Of a stretch of 64,000 nucleotides of DNA, positions 23,432 to 35,249 are shown one piece after another. The position numbers and the translations under genes are program-made. Location of the stretch: the NCBI GenBank assembly GCA_006503535.1, contig QYRS01000010.1, forward strand, positions 124,001-188,000, in the 5' to 3' direction. This stretch comes from Arthrinium phaeospermum. Its lineage: Eukaryota; Ascomycota; Sordariomycetes; Amphisphaeriales; Apiosporaceae. The notes under the pieces are model-generated. The model did no database searches and was not told the DNA's origin. It worked only from the letters and a program-made list of their open reading frames with translations. Each line of letters opens with the position of its first letter. Within the stretch, counting starts at the first letter, position 1.

Positions 23432-25763
23432 CTAGTAAGCACTCTGTCTGTAAAAGTCCTGCGGAGCACTGGGTTCATTGTTGGACCCCGGAGGTGCGTA
23501 CGCCTTGTACTGTGCCTGCCCTGGAGGGGGGCTCATCTGGCTAGGCAGACCTTGCCTAGCATCCTGATTTGGTGGCCGACCAACAGCCAGGGGGGCAGGG
23601 ATAGGAGGGGCAGCATTTGTGGGCAAGGGCGGGGGAGCGTTAGTCGGGGCAGATGGAGCAGATGGAGCCGATGCATCGAAGTCCGTTGGCTGCTGTTGGT
23701 GGGGGTTGTATGCGGAATACTGCGGCTGCGAAGGTGCTGACGGCGCCGAAGGCGCACCACCAACAGCCAGAGGCGTAGGTACGCCTTGAGGCGGGCCACC
23801 AGGTGCCAGCGGCGGAGGCGCAGATGGCGCCGTGGGACTGCTGCTAGCATAAGGGTCTTCTGTCGAATAGACCGATGCCGAGTAGAGGTCGCCTGAGCCC
23901 TGGCGATGGGGTGCAACCGGGGAGTCGTAGACCGACGTTGCGAGCTCCTGGGGGTTGCCGTATGTGCTTTGGGGGCGTTGGCCGCCTTGGGCCGGAGGCT
24001 GTGAAGAGTATGCCGAATAGGGCTGGGGCGGAGGAGACGATGTGCTGATGTTTGCCGGCTGTTTGCCAGCAGCTACGCGCGAAGGTTGCTGCTGGTCTCT
24101 GGGCGGATACTGCTGCTGGCTAGGAGGTGGTCCGCCCTGCGAGGGGACCTCGGCTCCTTGCAAATAGAAGGGGGCTGGACCCGGCGTGGGCCGTTGGAAG
24201 TTAGGAACTGGCGATGAAGCCTGGAAATGGGGCTGTTCTGGATCATGTCAACACAGTACGCACGGGGAATTCGATATATTCTTTCTACTCACCTTGAGGG
24301 CCCGGCGTGTAATAGCGTTGGGGATCTTGTTGTGGCGGGGCCTGAGCCCCTTGGGGAGCATAACCGGGACCGCCACCCGAATACCCCTGCCCCGGAATGG
24401 AGGGACGGTGTGCATATTGATGATAAGTTGGACCAGGCGGGTGTGACATGGAAGACTCCAACAGAGCTTCATAATCTCTTCGTGCCTTGATGAACTTCTC
24501 ATTCAGCTGAGTGAAATCATCCTTCTTCTGAGAATACTTCTCGATTAGCTTGATCAACTTGGGCCGGATGGCAAGCGTCTGGTGGTAGAGTTTCTAGATG
24601 CCGGTTAGTGGACGTGACCCGATGGCAACCCTCGAAACGAGAACTTACCGAAATTTCCTCGTTGTCCTCCTCCCGAGGCGCAGTGTTGGAAGTGCTCAGT
24701 AGAGTGAGCAGCTTCTCAACATTCTTGATTTCGGCGAAGACCTCTGCCTCCATTTGGGCCTCACGATGTAACTCATCGGGGGTTGGATCCGTGAGCTTTT
24801 CCACGTAGTTCAGGGGGAAAATGCCTGTGTTGCCCTTTAGGGAGCCACGCCACCAGTCCTTGAAGACAGACTCGAGCACGGCGATAACGTCTCCTTTCTT
24901 GAACTCCAACTCGCCTGGCTCGCTCGGCACAAAGTCGTACAGAGCTCTAACACGAGATACCGTAGCGGCAGTAGTCCCGGTTGGATGTGAAGGTGCAGGT
25001 TGAGATTGGTCTTGCGGAGCGCCGGAGGGACCTGCTGGATTGGTGGCGGTGGTGGAGGCGGCTGCGCCGGCCGCGCCGGCAGAGCTGGGCCCGGGGGCAG
25101 CAGAAGCACTGCTCGCGGGCACCTTTTTCTTGCGCTCCTCTTCCTGTAAAGACAGCTGCAGGGCCATTTGCAACTCCTCCTCCTCCTTCTGGCGATCGAC
25201 GTCGGTCAATCGGTTCTTCTGGGGCGCCGAGGGCGGCTGCAATGTTGGGTTGTTCTGCTTCAAGCGGAAATAGGCGTCGTACATGATCCCCAAGTCGGCG
25301 TCCTTGCTAAACATATCGCTCCAGTCCTTCATCCTCTCGAGGATCTTGGCCTTGACCTGCTGATGTGTATTGCGATCATTGGCCAGCTTCAAGAGAGCAT
25401 CGGTAAAGGCGCGAGATGCTAGTTCGCGGTGCATAGGCTTGCCACAGTTCTGGGACAAGGCATTGCCCAGCTCGAGGGTATACAGCTGGACGTTGGCATT
25501 GCGGTGGGCGAGGCGCTTAATAATGCTCTGGACGGCTTCTTTGGGACCATTGGGATCGGTCGTGACCTTGTCGCATACTTCGATGATGGCGCCCCAGTCC
25601 TCGGAAGTCAGATTCTCGTCGGTCGCCTTTGCTATTCAAGAGCAGTGTGGTTAGCTGGAGTGTCGCGTTGGAGTGACTGTAATTAGGCTGGTCGATTTGG
25701 GGGGGGCGATGATGACGTACCAATAGCCTCGTCATACGGGGATGGAGCTGCTGCTCGGAACAT
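23432..25763 (-). CDS. HSE1: Class E vacuolar sorting protein Hse1 (ESCRT-0, STAM homologue)
   Basis: Four exons: complement(23432..24237, 24293..24593, 24649..25631, 25721..25763); 710 residues with exact frame closure. Hse1 with Vps27 forms ESCRT-0 on endosomes and sorts ubiquitinated cargo. Domains: VHS (about 5-145; SEDWGAIIEVCDKV, NCGKPMHRELASRAF), a ubiquitin-interacting motif (EEEELQMALQLSLQEEE, about 163-180), an SH3 domain (RALYDFVPSEPGELEFKKGD ... GIFPLNYVEKL, about 240-293), a coiled-coil GAT-like segment (about 300-400; KLYHQTLAIRPKLIKLI), then a Pro/Gln/Ala/Tyr-rich low-complexity tail of about 300 residues. The long tail is typical of filamentous fungi. The start ATG at 25763 gives MFRAAAPSPYDEAIAKATDENL. 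Confidence 0.95.
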
Positions 25764-27169
25764 GTTGGCGTTTGGCCGAGCTGATGGGCTGGTGCGAGGG
25801 AGCCGTCTCGTATGATGATTCTGTGGGTGCCAAGGAATAGTATCTATGAGCTGTCGCAATCTCGTGTCGGTTTCGGGCGCGGCAGTATTAAAACGAAAGG
25901 GTGTTGAAGATGAGGTGGTGGTTCAGTTGCAAAAAGAGAGTTCTCGAAACGAAGGTTGGCTCTGTAGGTAGGTATGTACTTACGGGCAATGATGTATGCA
26001 GCTAAGGTACTTACTAAGACAACCCAATGATGGCTGTGGTTGAGCTGGCTGTAGCCTAACCCGGCAAGTCCCACCACCCAAAGGCGCATTGCCCAGTGCT
26101 CTCGCTCACGCGCTGCGGGCTGTGTCCATGTGGTCTCCGTCTCCTCCAAGAGCTCCAGCCAGCTAGCGAACACCAGCCCCGCTTGATCCTGGTCCTAGTC
26201 TCCATGCCATTCTTGATCCCTCTTCATATATTGAACGTAGAGAAGTCTGCAAGAGACCTGGATTGATCTAGCTCGCTGAAGAGGTTCTGTTTACATTGCA
26301 AAGACACAGTTAGTATACACACTTGTATATTATACGTGACTACAGCAATACATTAGTATATCAATACATTGCGTCAACCCGTCCATGATATTGCGCTGTG
26401 TGTGTGTGTGTATGTGTGCAACTGCTCCCAATTGAGAGGGGCTTACTTATCTACTCACCTATAAGTACCTAACCTAGGCAACTAGGTTATGTAGTTACCT
26501 ACTTAATTTCCAATAACACACATTGATGTACCAGGTAAGTAACGGGCGAACGCGCAAGTGAGAAACGTAATGCGTATACCGCGTACGCTCTCGAGGCAAA
26601 CAATTCTGGGCTAGCCTACCTCGACGATGAATTCTTTCGTGGCGTAGTAGTTTTGGTCGAAAGAGAGCCGGAGCAATGAATCGTCTTTTCTATTCGTTTC
26701 TCATGTTTCTCATGTGCAGAGCATCGCTCACGTCCATTAGTCTATATGTCTATATAACCCGTAGAACTCGCGTCTGCTCCCAAGCTATGTCGGATGGTAT
26801 TTACGGCCGAGGAACCTCTCTCCCTTCAAGCACATTTGGAGCCTGAGACTGGTTTCAATGGCTGTCCAAATTCCCTGCCAGTGAAGCAAAACCAATGCAG
26901 CCTCGCCCCCTAGGACTCAACTGCACGCCGGCCAATGTCCGACTATGAAGCCGGTTGTGAAAGATCGAATAAAAAGTCAAGCTGATCTGGAGGCGCCAAC
27001 CGGTGACCAGTTCCCTGATTCTGCCTTGAACTCAGCTGCACATCTCAGATGTCCTCATCTCCTGGAAGACATCAACCAAGTACCGTCGTGTCCAGACCTT
27101 CTCATCCTATGATATCAGGCAGCTATCCTCCAAGTCAAAAGGATCGTCAGACGCCTTATCGCGTCGTCC
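25764..27169. other. Intergenic: HSE1 promoter / ATG13 downstream region
   Basis: 1.4 kb with no recognisable gene. It contains a (TG)n microsatellite at 26397-26418 and an ACCTA-rich tract near 26457-26510. A minus-strand open frame near 25844-26173 has no family resemblance and sits where the HSE1 5'UTR should be. Confidence 0.5.
26397..26418. repeat. (TG)n microsatellite
   Basis: Twenty-two bases of TG dinucleotides with one interruption (tatg). Confidence 0.9.
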
Positions 27170-30102
27170 CTACCAACGTCGACCGCGCGACGACTCGTAC
27201 CCGCCTCGGTCATTAGATCCTAAGCTAGCACCGCCACGACTCTCCTCAAGGCTACGCCTGTTCATGTTCTGTCCCAATTCTGACATGTCGAACAGCAATG
27301 GCTCTTCTTCCATCTCGTCCGAGGGAACCCCTATTGCTCCTGCGCCCGACGCACCACCGCGTGCATAACCTCGTCCATATCTGTTGCTCGGCCCAGTGAG
27401 GCTGCTGTTTCCAGAATGTGGCGTACTGTGGCCTCGCCCTGTCCCGAAGCTGAACCGCCCTCGCTGCGGCGAACTCGACATACCAGCGAAAAGTCCAGCC
27501 GGAGGCCTGCTCTCGCGCTCCACAGAAGAAGACCCTCTCGGGAGCATGTCTGACGACTCTACCGTTGCCATGTTTGCAGGCACCTCGAGTATAGGGGACT
27601 CGGCCGCCCCGTCATTAGCAGCTGTCTGTTGACTTAGCAACGCACTAATGCTGGGTGCTTCCCCGTCAACCGCGCCCAAACTGGTGCTTCGGTGGGCTTC
27701 TGCTTCCTCCTCGTCGACAAGAGCCCGGTTCTGTTGCGCGACCGAGCTGGACCGTCGTATATGAGGATACGCCCGTGGCGACAAGGGTATATCAATGGCT
27801 CCTCTGGTTTCCTCTATCGTACTGGGAACACTTGCTGGGATCCTTGATACCAGCCCCGCCCCTTCACTCTGGCCATGCAAAGCTTCTCTGGCAGGTATGC
27901 TGTGATCAGCGCTGAAGCCTTCGCTCAGACGTGACGGAACTGCCGGGGTGTGGGGCGTATGGGGCGAGAGTGGCTTTCCAGGCGATGACGACGCCGACAT
28001 TCCGGGGACGTTGGCAAGTTGTCTACTAGAGGAGCTTGAAGACCGCTGGAGCTGCACCGACGAATTCATGGACTCGGTCAACGCATTATTGGATTCGCGC
28101 ATAAGATGGAACCGCGACAGTTGCGCATTGGTCCTCTTAGTTGACGTCTCGCCCTTCTTGGAGGGCTCAAAGCTCTGTAACGTCTTTTTGCTGTCAATCA
28201 TCTTGAGAAACTCCTGGATATTGTCATCATCTGTCTGGAACGAGCCCGAGCTACCACCGCCGCCTGCCTCGTTCAATAGGCCGGAGCCTGGTTGGGCCAA
28301 TGACGAAGACGCAGATTGCTTCCCGCTGCTGACTTGGTCGTCGTCGCCGGCCCGACTTGTACCCCCATAAGAGGCCCGGTTGCGACGGTGACTGAAGCTG
28401 CTACTGAAACGGTTTGTAGCAGAGGGGCGCGGTGAACTGGCGACTGGTGGCGTCTCCGTCGCGGGAGGGGGCCCCCCTCGTAGGGAGGCAGGCATCCCAG
28501 CTGTGAGCGATGACCGATTTCTCGGCTGGGTCAAAGGATTACCCACGAGCGATCCTCTGCCTATAGAGTGCGGCGAGGCTGATGTATCATGATCATGTAG
28601 CCGAGGTACTGGCGAGCCCGATAATGAGCCATGCTTAAACGGCTGGAAAGATACACTTGGTCTTCTTGCAGCCGCAGTGGAGCCCGTGATCGACGGCCGG
28701 ATAGGAAGGGAATGGGCGGGAATTTCCACGCTCGCCGGCCTGGAGTCAGGCGGAGATGTTGTGTCGGAACCAGGTGCCTTGATTGATCGTAGAGCTGTTA
28801 TAGGACTGGTGCCCGGGGGCCCTTCCCCATGGAAAGTAGAGAGGCTCCCATATCTCTGCTGATTATCGGTGACATCCAAAGCATGCCGGTGAGAGGGTAA
28901 TGAGCCAATGTCGGTAGAGTAATCGCGGCGGCTGACACCGCGATGTGGGAAAGATGGCTTGAACAGATCGTCCGAGATAGCGAGAGAGATGCGGGAGCTG
29001 AGAAGCGATTCCGTCTCCGCTACTTGGAAGCTGCAATTGTTCCTGTATGACACTGAAACGTAAAAGCGGCCCACAGGCAAATCGAGACTACCAAACATGT
29101 AGTCGGTCGTGATATCCCCACTGGGTCGCTCGGTAAGAGGTGATCTTAAGGCATCGAACCCCGATGATGTGGTCTCATTAGTTGATACCCGAGCCCTCAA
29201 TTGAAGAGCGGGGTGCGACCCCTTTATTTTCGTGCCTCTGGCGAGCTTTGAGGCTGGGTAGACCCCCACAGTCGTAAAGATCGAACGAAACAAAACTATG
29301 GCCTTCTTGTAGATGGTGGCTAATAAAGGGCCAAAGTCACCAGGCAGATTAGGAGTCGAGCCTTTCAGCTCCGCACGCCATCTTTCCAATATGATACGAG
29401 TGTTTGTGTGTTTGTCTTGACGACCTGAACTACTGCCACCAGAGTCCCAGGAGTTCATAGCTTCGGCGACGTCGTGGCGCTTGCCGTCCTCATCTACAAC
29501 CACCAGGCTCTGGCCGTTTTTTAAGCGCGAGGTGTCGAGGTATATCTCTATGAACAGGGGCGGCGGTCGGTTGTCGAAGCCACTGCATTGCTTATATATC
29601 CGAAACTCGTCACGGAACTCTTCAAAGTCATCGGTGTCCGTTTGGAACTGGGACCAACGATTAGTTCCAATTGTCCCTAGACGAAAAAAATAGAGAGAGG
29701 AAGAAAAAAAAGACTTACCCATCTACTCATCCTCTTTTCCCCAGTCTGTAGGGTGACTGGGGTAAGCCTCAGGCGATTTTGCAGGACGAGGGTACCGGCC
29801 TTCATGAAGCAATTCTGGAGGGGAGGAGTGGGAGGCTCTGTCAGCGAGGTCTGCTATTGTCATACAGATACGTGCTTGCTCACCTGAACTATCTGATCTA
29901 GCTTTTTAACGGACTCCTTACTCGGACCGGCATCTTGGTTTCTGTCATCGTTACTACCTGGCGGCAATGCTGGAATCTGGTCTGACACGCCAGATGTCGT
30001 TCGTGCGTGGCCATCTCTAGGGGTATTTGTTCTTGCAGGAGGTTTGGCAGAGGAAGCTGCCGGGGGGGCAGGTTGCGGCGGTTGTCGCGGTGTTTGATGC
30101 AT
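27170..30102 (-). CDS. ATG13: Autophagy-related protein 13
   Basis: Three exons: complement(27170..29647, 29719..29814, 29884..30102); 930 residues. Atg13 is the regulatory subunit of the Atg1 kinase complex that starts autophagosome formation and is controlled by TOR phosphorylation. After a Pro/Ala/Gln-rich leader of about 65 residues comes the HORMA domain (about 65-340), with KLDQIVQ-NCFMKAGTLVLQNR, RMSRWFQTDTDDFEEFRDEFR, PPPLFIEIYLDTS, YKKAIVLFRSIFTTVGVYPA and FYVSVSYRNNCSF. The rest is a long Ser/Pro-rich disordered region, in the family the site of Atg1/Atg17 binding and phosphorylation. A block ending IQEFLKMIDSKKTLQSF matches the conserved Atg13 central motif. Splice sites are GTGAGC/CCAG and GTAAGT/CCCAG; both introns are phase 0. 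The start ATG at 30102 begins MHQTPRQPPQP. Confidence 0.95.
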
Positions 30103-30473
30103 GTTGGGAAGCTGCTGGGCGGAGGCAACCCGAAGCGCCGTTCCTCCGTGAAAGCGTGGTCGTAGCCGGTTTGCTGGGGGTTGAGGATCGTGTGCTGTGC
30201 ACTGAAGGCAGCTGAGTCGGGGACAGACAAGGCAATCTTTGCCGTATTGATATGGGGCAGGCCAAATGGTCTGTCGGGAGGCGATCTAGTTGTGGGCGAA
30301 GGCGGGCTTGGTTCGATACCCGGGGACTTTAGCATCCATTGTTCGTGGGAACCTCGAAACTAAGGTAGAAGAATGCGGGCGGATGGAAGGATTTCGCAAG
30401 ACGAATCAGCAGCCATGCATGTTGCGGGGGATGGCATCCAAAAAGGGAGGCAGGCGGCAGACTCGAAGGGGAC

Positions 30474-30494
30474 GGTGGTGGTGGTGGTGGTGGT
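30474..30494. repeat. (GGT)7 microsatellite
   Basis: Seven perfect GGT units followed by a short inverted extension (cacc). Confidence 0.85.
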
Positions 30495-31584
30495 CACCAA
30501 GGAGGCGGCTCTGCTGGGAGCTACTGGAGGATGCAGGCGAGGGACCTGGAACTAGGCAGACGGGGTCATGGTGGGAGCAGGCGTGCCTAAGGTTAAAGAA
30601 GTCGAAAGATTGCGACAGCTCGTGGACGACAAGCAAAACGGCTCGTGTGCTGGGGAGATGGAAGCCGCCGGTGACGACAGATGGCGATGCAGATAGACGA
30701 TGGATTGCTGGCTGGCAGATGGATGAGCGATGGGCGCATGAAGAACGTCTTCCCAACTCGTCAAGTCACAGTGTGTCGTCTCGTGATACCCGACCAGGTA
30801 CTCCGTCATCGCAGAGGCGGTAGTGGGCCGTTAACCTGACTTTCCCGCCGGCACTAAACTCAACCCAGCGAAGCTAGGCCAGGCATTGGAGCGATAAGAG
30901 ATAACCGATTAGTGCATGGTATCTGGGCTGGCACATCACTTGGACAAGGGATGACTATCGGTATTGCGTGAGAGGATGATGACATCCGAGGGTTTTCCTG
31001 CCACGGAGTATGAGATGTGTACTTCGTAAGATCGGCTTAAACATAGGCAGGTCACGTAGGTACGACAACCTCCATACGACAACTGATGGACGGCCTCTCC
31101 CTACAAGTGCAACGAGCCCTGTATACTGGGTGGGACAGTCAGTCAGTCAATCGATGAACGGTGAGGCAAGCAACATGCCTATGTACCATGCTCGTATTCC
31201 TATAATTATCTACCACATATGTATACGTGTAGCAATAGAGAAACTAGTAACTGGAAGAAACTAACTTGAATCTGAGTCAGTTAAGTCCTCCCGTCATTGT
31301 TCCTTTCTTGTTCTGCGTTACATTCGATTGTTCTTTTTGCTGAACCCGACCAGAACCCCGCATCGATTCGTGGGACCCTCAGTGGAACGGCACGACCATC
31401 TTGCATCCTTTTGTTTGCTTCACTTCCCCCAGTTCAGTGCCCAGCTTCGGCATCCCTCATTGGCGCAGCGATAGCTGGGGCGTCGCACCCTCCCCCAGCA
31501 CGCCGGCCGAGTCTCAATGTCGCATTCCAGGCTGCCTAAAGCAGATCGCTCTCAACGGATGTGTACAACCCATGCGAGAAACAA

Positions 31585-31835
31585 AAATATAATGCCATAG
31601 GGTATGCTATAAAAGTAATAGATGCCCCTCTTTTTATATTATAATTATCGTTAAAATATATCGAAGAAATAAATAAGAAATTAAGAGGCCGGGTAGATTA
31701 AACATTTATTTTACACTTATATATAATTAGCTATAAACAATATTAGAGATATAATAGCGTTTAAAAGGAATTATCGAAGCTACCTTATCATTATTATTAT
31801 AAAATATACCTCGAATAAAGCTTAGGAACAATTAG
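31585..31835. repeat. TA-rich island, probable RIP-mutated repeat relic
   Basis: About 250 bp that is overwhelmingly A+T with many TpA dinucleotides (ttatatataattagctataa; attattattataaaatata), between flanks of ordinary balanced composition. The transition is abrupt on both sides. In Pezizomycotina such patches usually come from repeat-induced point mutation of transposon copies. No terminal repeats or transposase text survive, so the element type cannot be named. Confidence 0.6.
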
Positions 31836-32471
31836 TACTTAAAGCATCATGCAGGGTTAGCCTCGAGGAAAAAGGCACAATTGCAGAAGGTTCAAGGGCA
31901 CAAGCAGCGGCATCAGTGATGGCGGAAAACCTGCTTCCCTGGGCCGGCGAACTTTGCCGGATTTGCTTGCGGATGGCTGGGCATGTATACGAACTAGTTT
32001 TTCCCGTCTTGATGCCACCCAGGCCGGTGTGGCCACGAGGGATGGGAATGTGACCCGGAGACATGATCGAGCTTCTGCATTCGGAGCTCCCCCGCAAAAC
32101 CTGGCCCCCCCTTCTTTCCCGCCGGATTATATGCAGTACCTGACTAGTATACAAACGAGGCCCGAAATGTCTCAGAGACCAGCCACCCTTACCTGACTTG
32201 ATCGGACCTCATTCGCAGTAAGCTCCGCCCATGTGGCCGGGAGGAGATGCGTGATACAGCATGTGCCTGCAGTATCCCATCTGCAGCTTAAGCACCTTGG
32301 CGCGAACGGACCTCGTGTTATAGATAACCCATCGTGCCGTCGTGCGATATCCCACTCCACCTGCTGCCATTGATATATTCTGCCGCGAGGACGACGTGGA
32401 CCGAAGGATCACGGCTCTTTCCACATTCCGGGCCAAACCAGCTTGCATAGACGCCTCCATTGCCGCCTGCC

Positions 32472-34206
32472 ATGTTTCGATTTTCGCTATCGCTCGCTCT
32501 CGTTGTCGGGACACTACGCGGAGCCCTGGCGCAATGTCCGGACTATGTCAACTACTCTACTCAGAAGCATCCTCCTGCATCGTCCGGCAAGTATGCACTG
32601 TCATACATGAGGCCGACACCAGCGTGCAGGACGCATGCCCTTTCCGAGGTTGACCAGACCATCCAAGATATGAAGTCAGCAGTCACGGATCCGGACCTCT
32701 TTCGGCTCTTCGAGAACACATTCCCCAACACGCTTGATACGACCATTTCTTGGAAGGGATTCGCACGCGATAACTCAGATGAGGAGGTACGAAGAAGTGT
32801 ACCACTGGCGGCAGACGCTTGCAATGTCCCAAACTGACAGTTCAGTAGCTTACGTTCATCGTGACGGGTGATATCACGGCCATGTGGTTGCGCGACAGCG
32901 CCAATCAATTGCGCAGTTACAAGTCCCTGCTGAACGCCAACAGCTCCACGGATTCCCTAGCTTCTCTGTAAGTGGCTTCCGGTGTTTCTTCTCCATTTCC
33001 CCAGTGTCTCATGAGTCGATAGGTACCGGGGCGCCATCAACTTGCAGTCGCGATACATTCTCACCAGCCCGTATTGCAATGCTTTCCAGGCCCCGGTGGA
33101 ATCTGGACTGGCCCCCGAAGACAATGGCGCGGCAAAGACGGACCAGGTGGTGCCGCCGTACGATGCCGCCTCCGTTTTCGAATGCAAGTATGAGCTAGAC
33201 AGCCTGTCGGCGTTCCTCCAGCTGTCGAGCGACTACTTTGAGAAGACACAGGACCTGGCATTTTTCGGGAAGTACCAATGGGTGCAGGCCATACGGACCC
33301 TTGTCAACGTTACCGAGGGCCTTCGCGTGGGGACGTATGCTGACGACGGGCGCGTCAACGCTTCACCATACAAGTTCCAGCGTACCACGACGCGGGCTTC
33401 CGAAACGTTGATGAACGACGGGGCCGGGTCGCCCGTCCAGGGCGGCACCGGCCTGGTGCGCAGCGCGTTCCGGCCCTCGGACGATTCGACCATCTACCAA
33501 CTGTTCATCCCGGCGAACATGATGTTTTCGAGCTACCTCGCACGCTGCGCGGACATGATGGCCAAGCTGGACGGCACCCTTGCAAGCCAGATGAGCGACA
33601 TGGCGGCCAGTGTGCGTGCCGGGATCGAGAAGCACGGCAAGACCAGCCTCGATGACTTTGGGGACGTCTATGTGTTCGAGGTAGACGGCTTTGGCTCGGT
33701 CAACATGATGGACGACGCCAACGTGCCGAGCCTGTTGAGCGCACCCATCATCGATTATATCAACTCAAGTGACACCACCTACCAAAACACCCGGCGGTTT
33801 GCCCTGAGCAAGTCGGACCCTTACTTCATGCACGGGCCAGTCATCAGTGGGTAAGTTTCACTCTTTCTTACATATGTAACCTCCTGAAGAAGAGAAAGTA
33901 GTCTCGTGTGTCTCGTTCTAACCATCCGGCAGTGTCGGAGGACCGCACCAAGGACCTGGGAAGGCGTGGCCAATGTCGGTCATCGTGACGCTGCTCAGCT
34001 CGGACGACGACGACGAGATTGTGCAGGGCCTGCGCACGCTGGTGTCGTCTACCGATGGCCTGGGGCTGATCCACGAATCAATCAACACGTTCGATGCACA
34101 CGATTATACCCGGCAATGGTTCTCGTGGGCCAACGGCCTATTTGGAGAGTTGCTGTTGGGACTGAAGGATAGGAAGCCAGAGCTGCTCAAGAGGAGCTTT
34201 CAGTAA
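32472..34206 (+). CDS. Glycoside hydrolase family 125 exo-alpha-1,6-mannosidase, secreted
   Basis: Four exons: 32472..32786, 32849..32967, 33023..33850, 33933..34206; 511 residues. It belongs to the family that removes terminal alpha-1,6-mannose from mannans and N-glycans. A signal peptide covers about residues 1-21 ([25 protein letters not shown] hydrophobic core). Family hallmarks are [15 protein letters not shown] (D121 expected to be the acid), [57 protein letters not shown] and the C-terminal [11 protein letters not shown], whose Glu matches the expected catalytic base. All key residues are present and the length is normal. The GH92 gene follows on the same strand about 1 kb downstream, suggesting joint action on mannose polymers. 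Confidence 0.9.
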
Positions 34207-35249
34207 AAGAGGTAGCGGCTGCCGGCCGGCTCTGTGCCGATACCGTTCACCTCAGGTATTATAGTAATGTCGACATCTAATTATTGATATCAGCGACAAA
34301 CATTCCCAGGTGACATTTAGTAGTACCCAAGGATGCCAACTGGCACGCACCGTTGCTTCTTTTTCTTTCTCCCTTTCCCGGCCACTCTTCCCTTGGTTGG
34401 GCCCAGACGGAAGATCACGCTCCTTTCAGCTCTCTCTATCCGTAGGCCCCAGTCCTTTATTTACCCTCCACTTCTGCCAAATCCCCGTCCAGCATGATCC
34501 AATACAGAGGTCATTTGCCCATTTACTTGCTCGGCCATTTGTCACCACCAATGGAATAATTGGTTGTGTTCTACTCCGTAAGTCCTAGCAAAAACCCACT
34601 CGCGGCAGGTGTTTCGCGCGCTACCGTGTTTCGTATCAGCGTTTCAATGGCCCCAGATTACCTGTCGCAAGCTGGGTGTTCAGGTGGATCGCAAGTCTCA
34701 CTCCCCAATCGGCCCCCCGTTGAAAATGCAATGCTACCATCCACTCCCGGCAGGACAGCCGGCACCCTGCAAGGGAGGAAAGGTGTTTGGTTTGTCCACG
34801 CCATTTGGGCGTCTTTACAATCCTTCCGTGAGTGGGTGTCCCATGGAAAGGCTGAGATGATGTCCAGATAGGTATCCGTAGGTGTACGTACCTTGATACC
34901 TCACTTTACTCATCTCTTCAAGGTAGCTTACGCGCTGCCTTATATTTTTCAATATACTCTCTTCGCATCCAGGAAATGGCCATTTTCGGGCACTTTTGAC
35001 CGACGGACCTGGTAGCTGCTTGTGCAACTGTCAACCTCCCTGGTGCGTCCCTTGCTTGCTCGCTTGCTCGTTTGCTGCCCCTGGTGGTCCATCGCGAGAT
35101 ATACTTATAGGTAGCTGGGACCCCTGTGACGGGCAATGTGGCACTTTTACCACCCGTAAAGGCTTCATCTGCAGTAGCACCAACAGCGCAATTCTGGCTA
35201 GCTGCAATCATTTTGGACGGTTGCACTTTCTGTTGCACTAACTGCCACC
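34207..35249. promoter_or_regulatory. Spacer/promoter between GH125 and GH92
   Basis: 1,043 bp upstream of the GH92 start and downstream of the GH125 stop. Pyrimidine-rich patches (ctttttctttctccctttccc near 34359-34380) precede a long stretch without coding signs. A TAGGTA/ACGTACC cluster lies at about 34870-34895. Confidence 0.4.

Larger units (their letters stand above)
30103..32471. other. Intergenic with ATG13 promoter, TA-rich relic and GH125 promoter
   Basis: 2.4 kb between divergent genes (ATG13 minus, GH125 plus). It holds a (GGT)7 tract at 30474-30494 and a TA-rich island at about 31585-31835, listed separately. No protein-coding gene was recognised. Confidence 0.5.

Noticed and set aside
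23552..23916. Arg/Leu/His-rich frames on both strands over the HSE1 tail
   Set aside because: They are shifted readings of the Pro/Ala/Gln-rich tail of Hse1, whose own frame is continuous with the conserved domains through verified splice sites.
30308..30326. GGTTCGATACC string resembling a tRNA B box
   Set aside because: The T stem pairs poorly and no acceptor stem or A box is found at the right distance upstream. Treated as chance.
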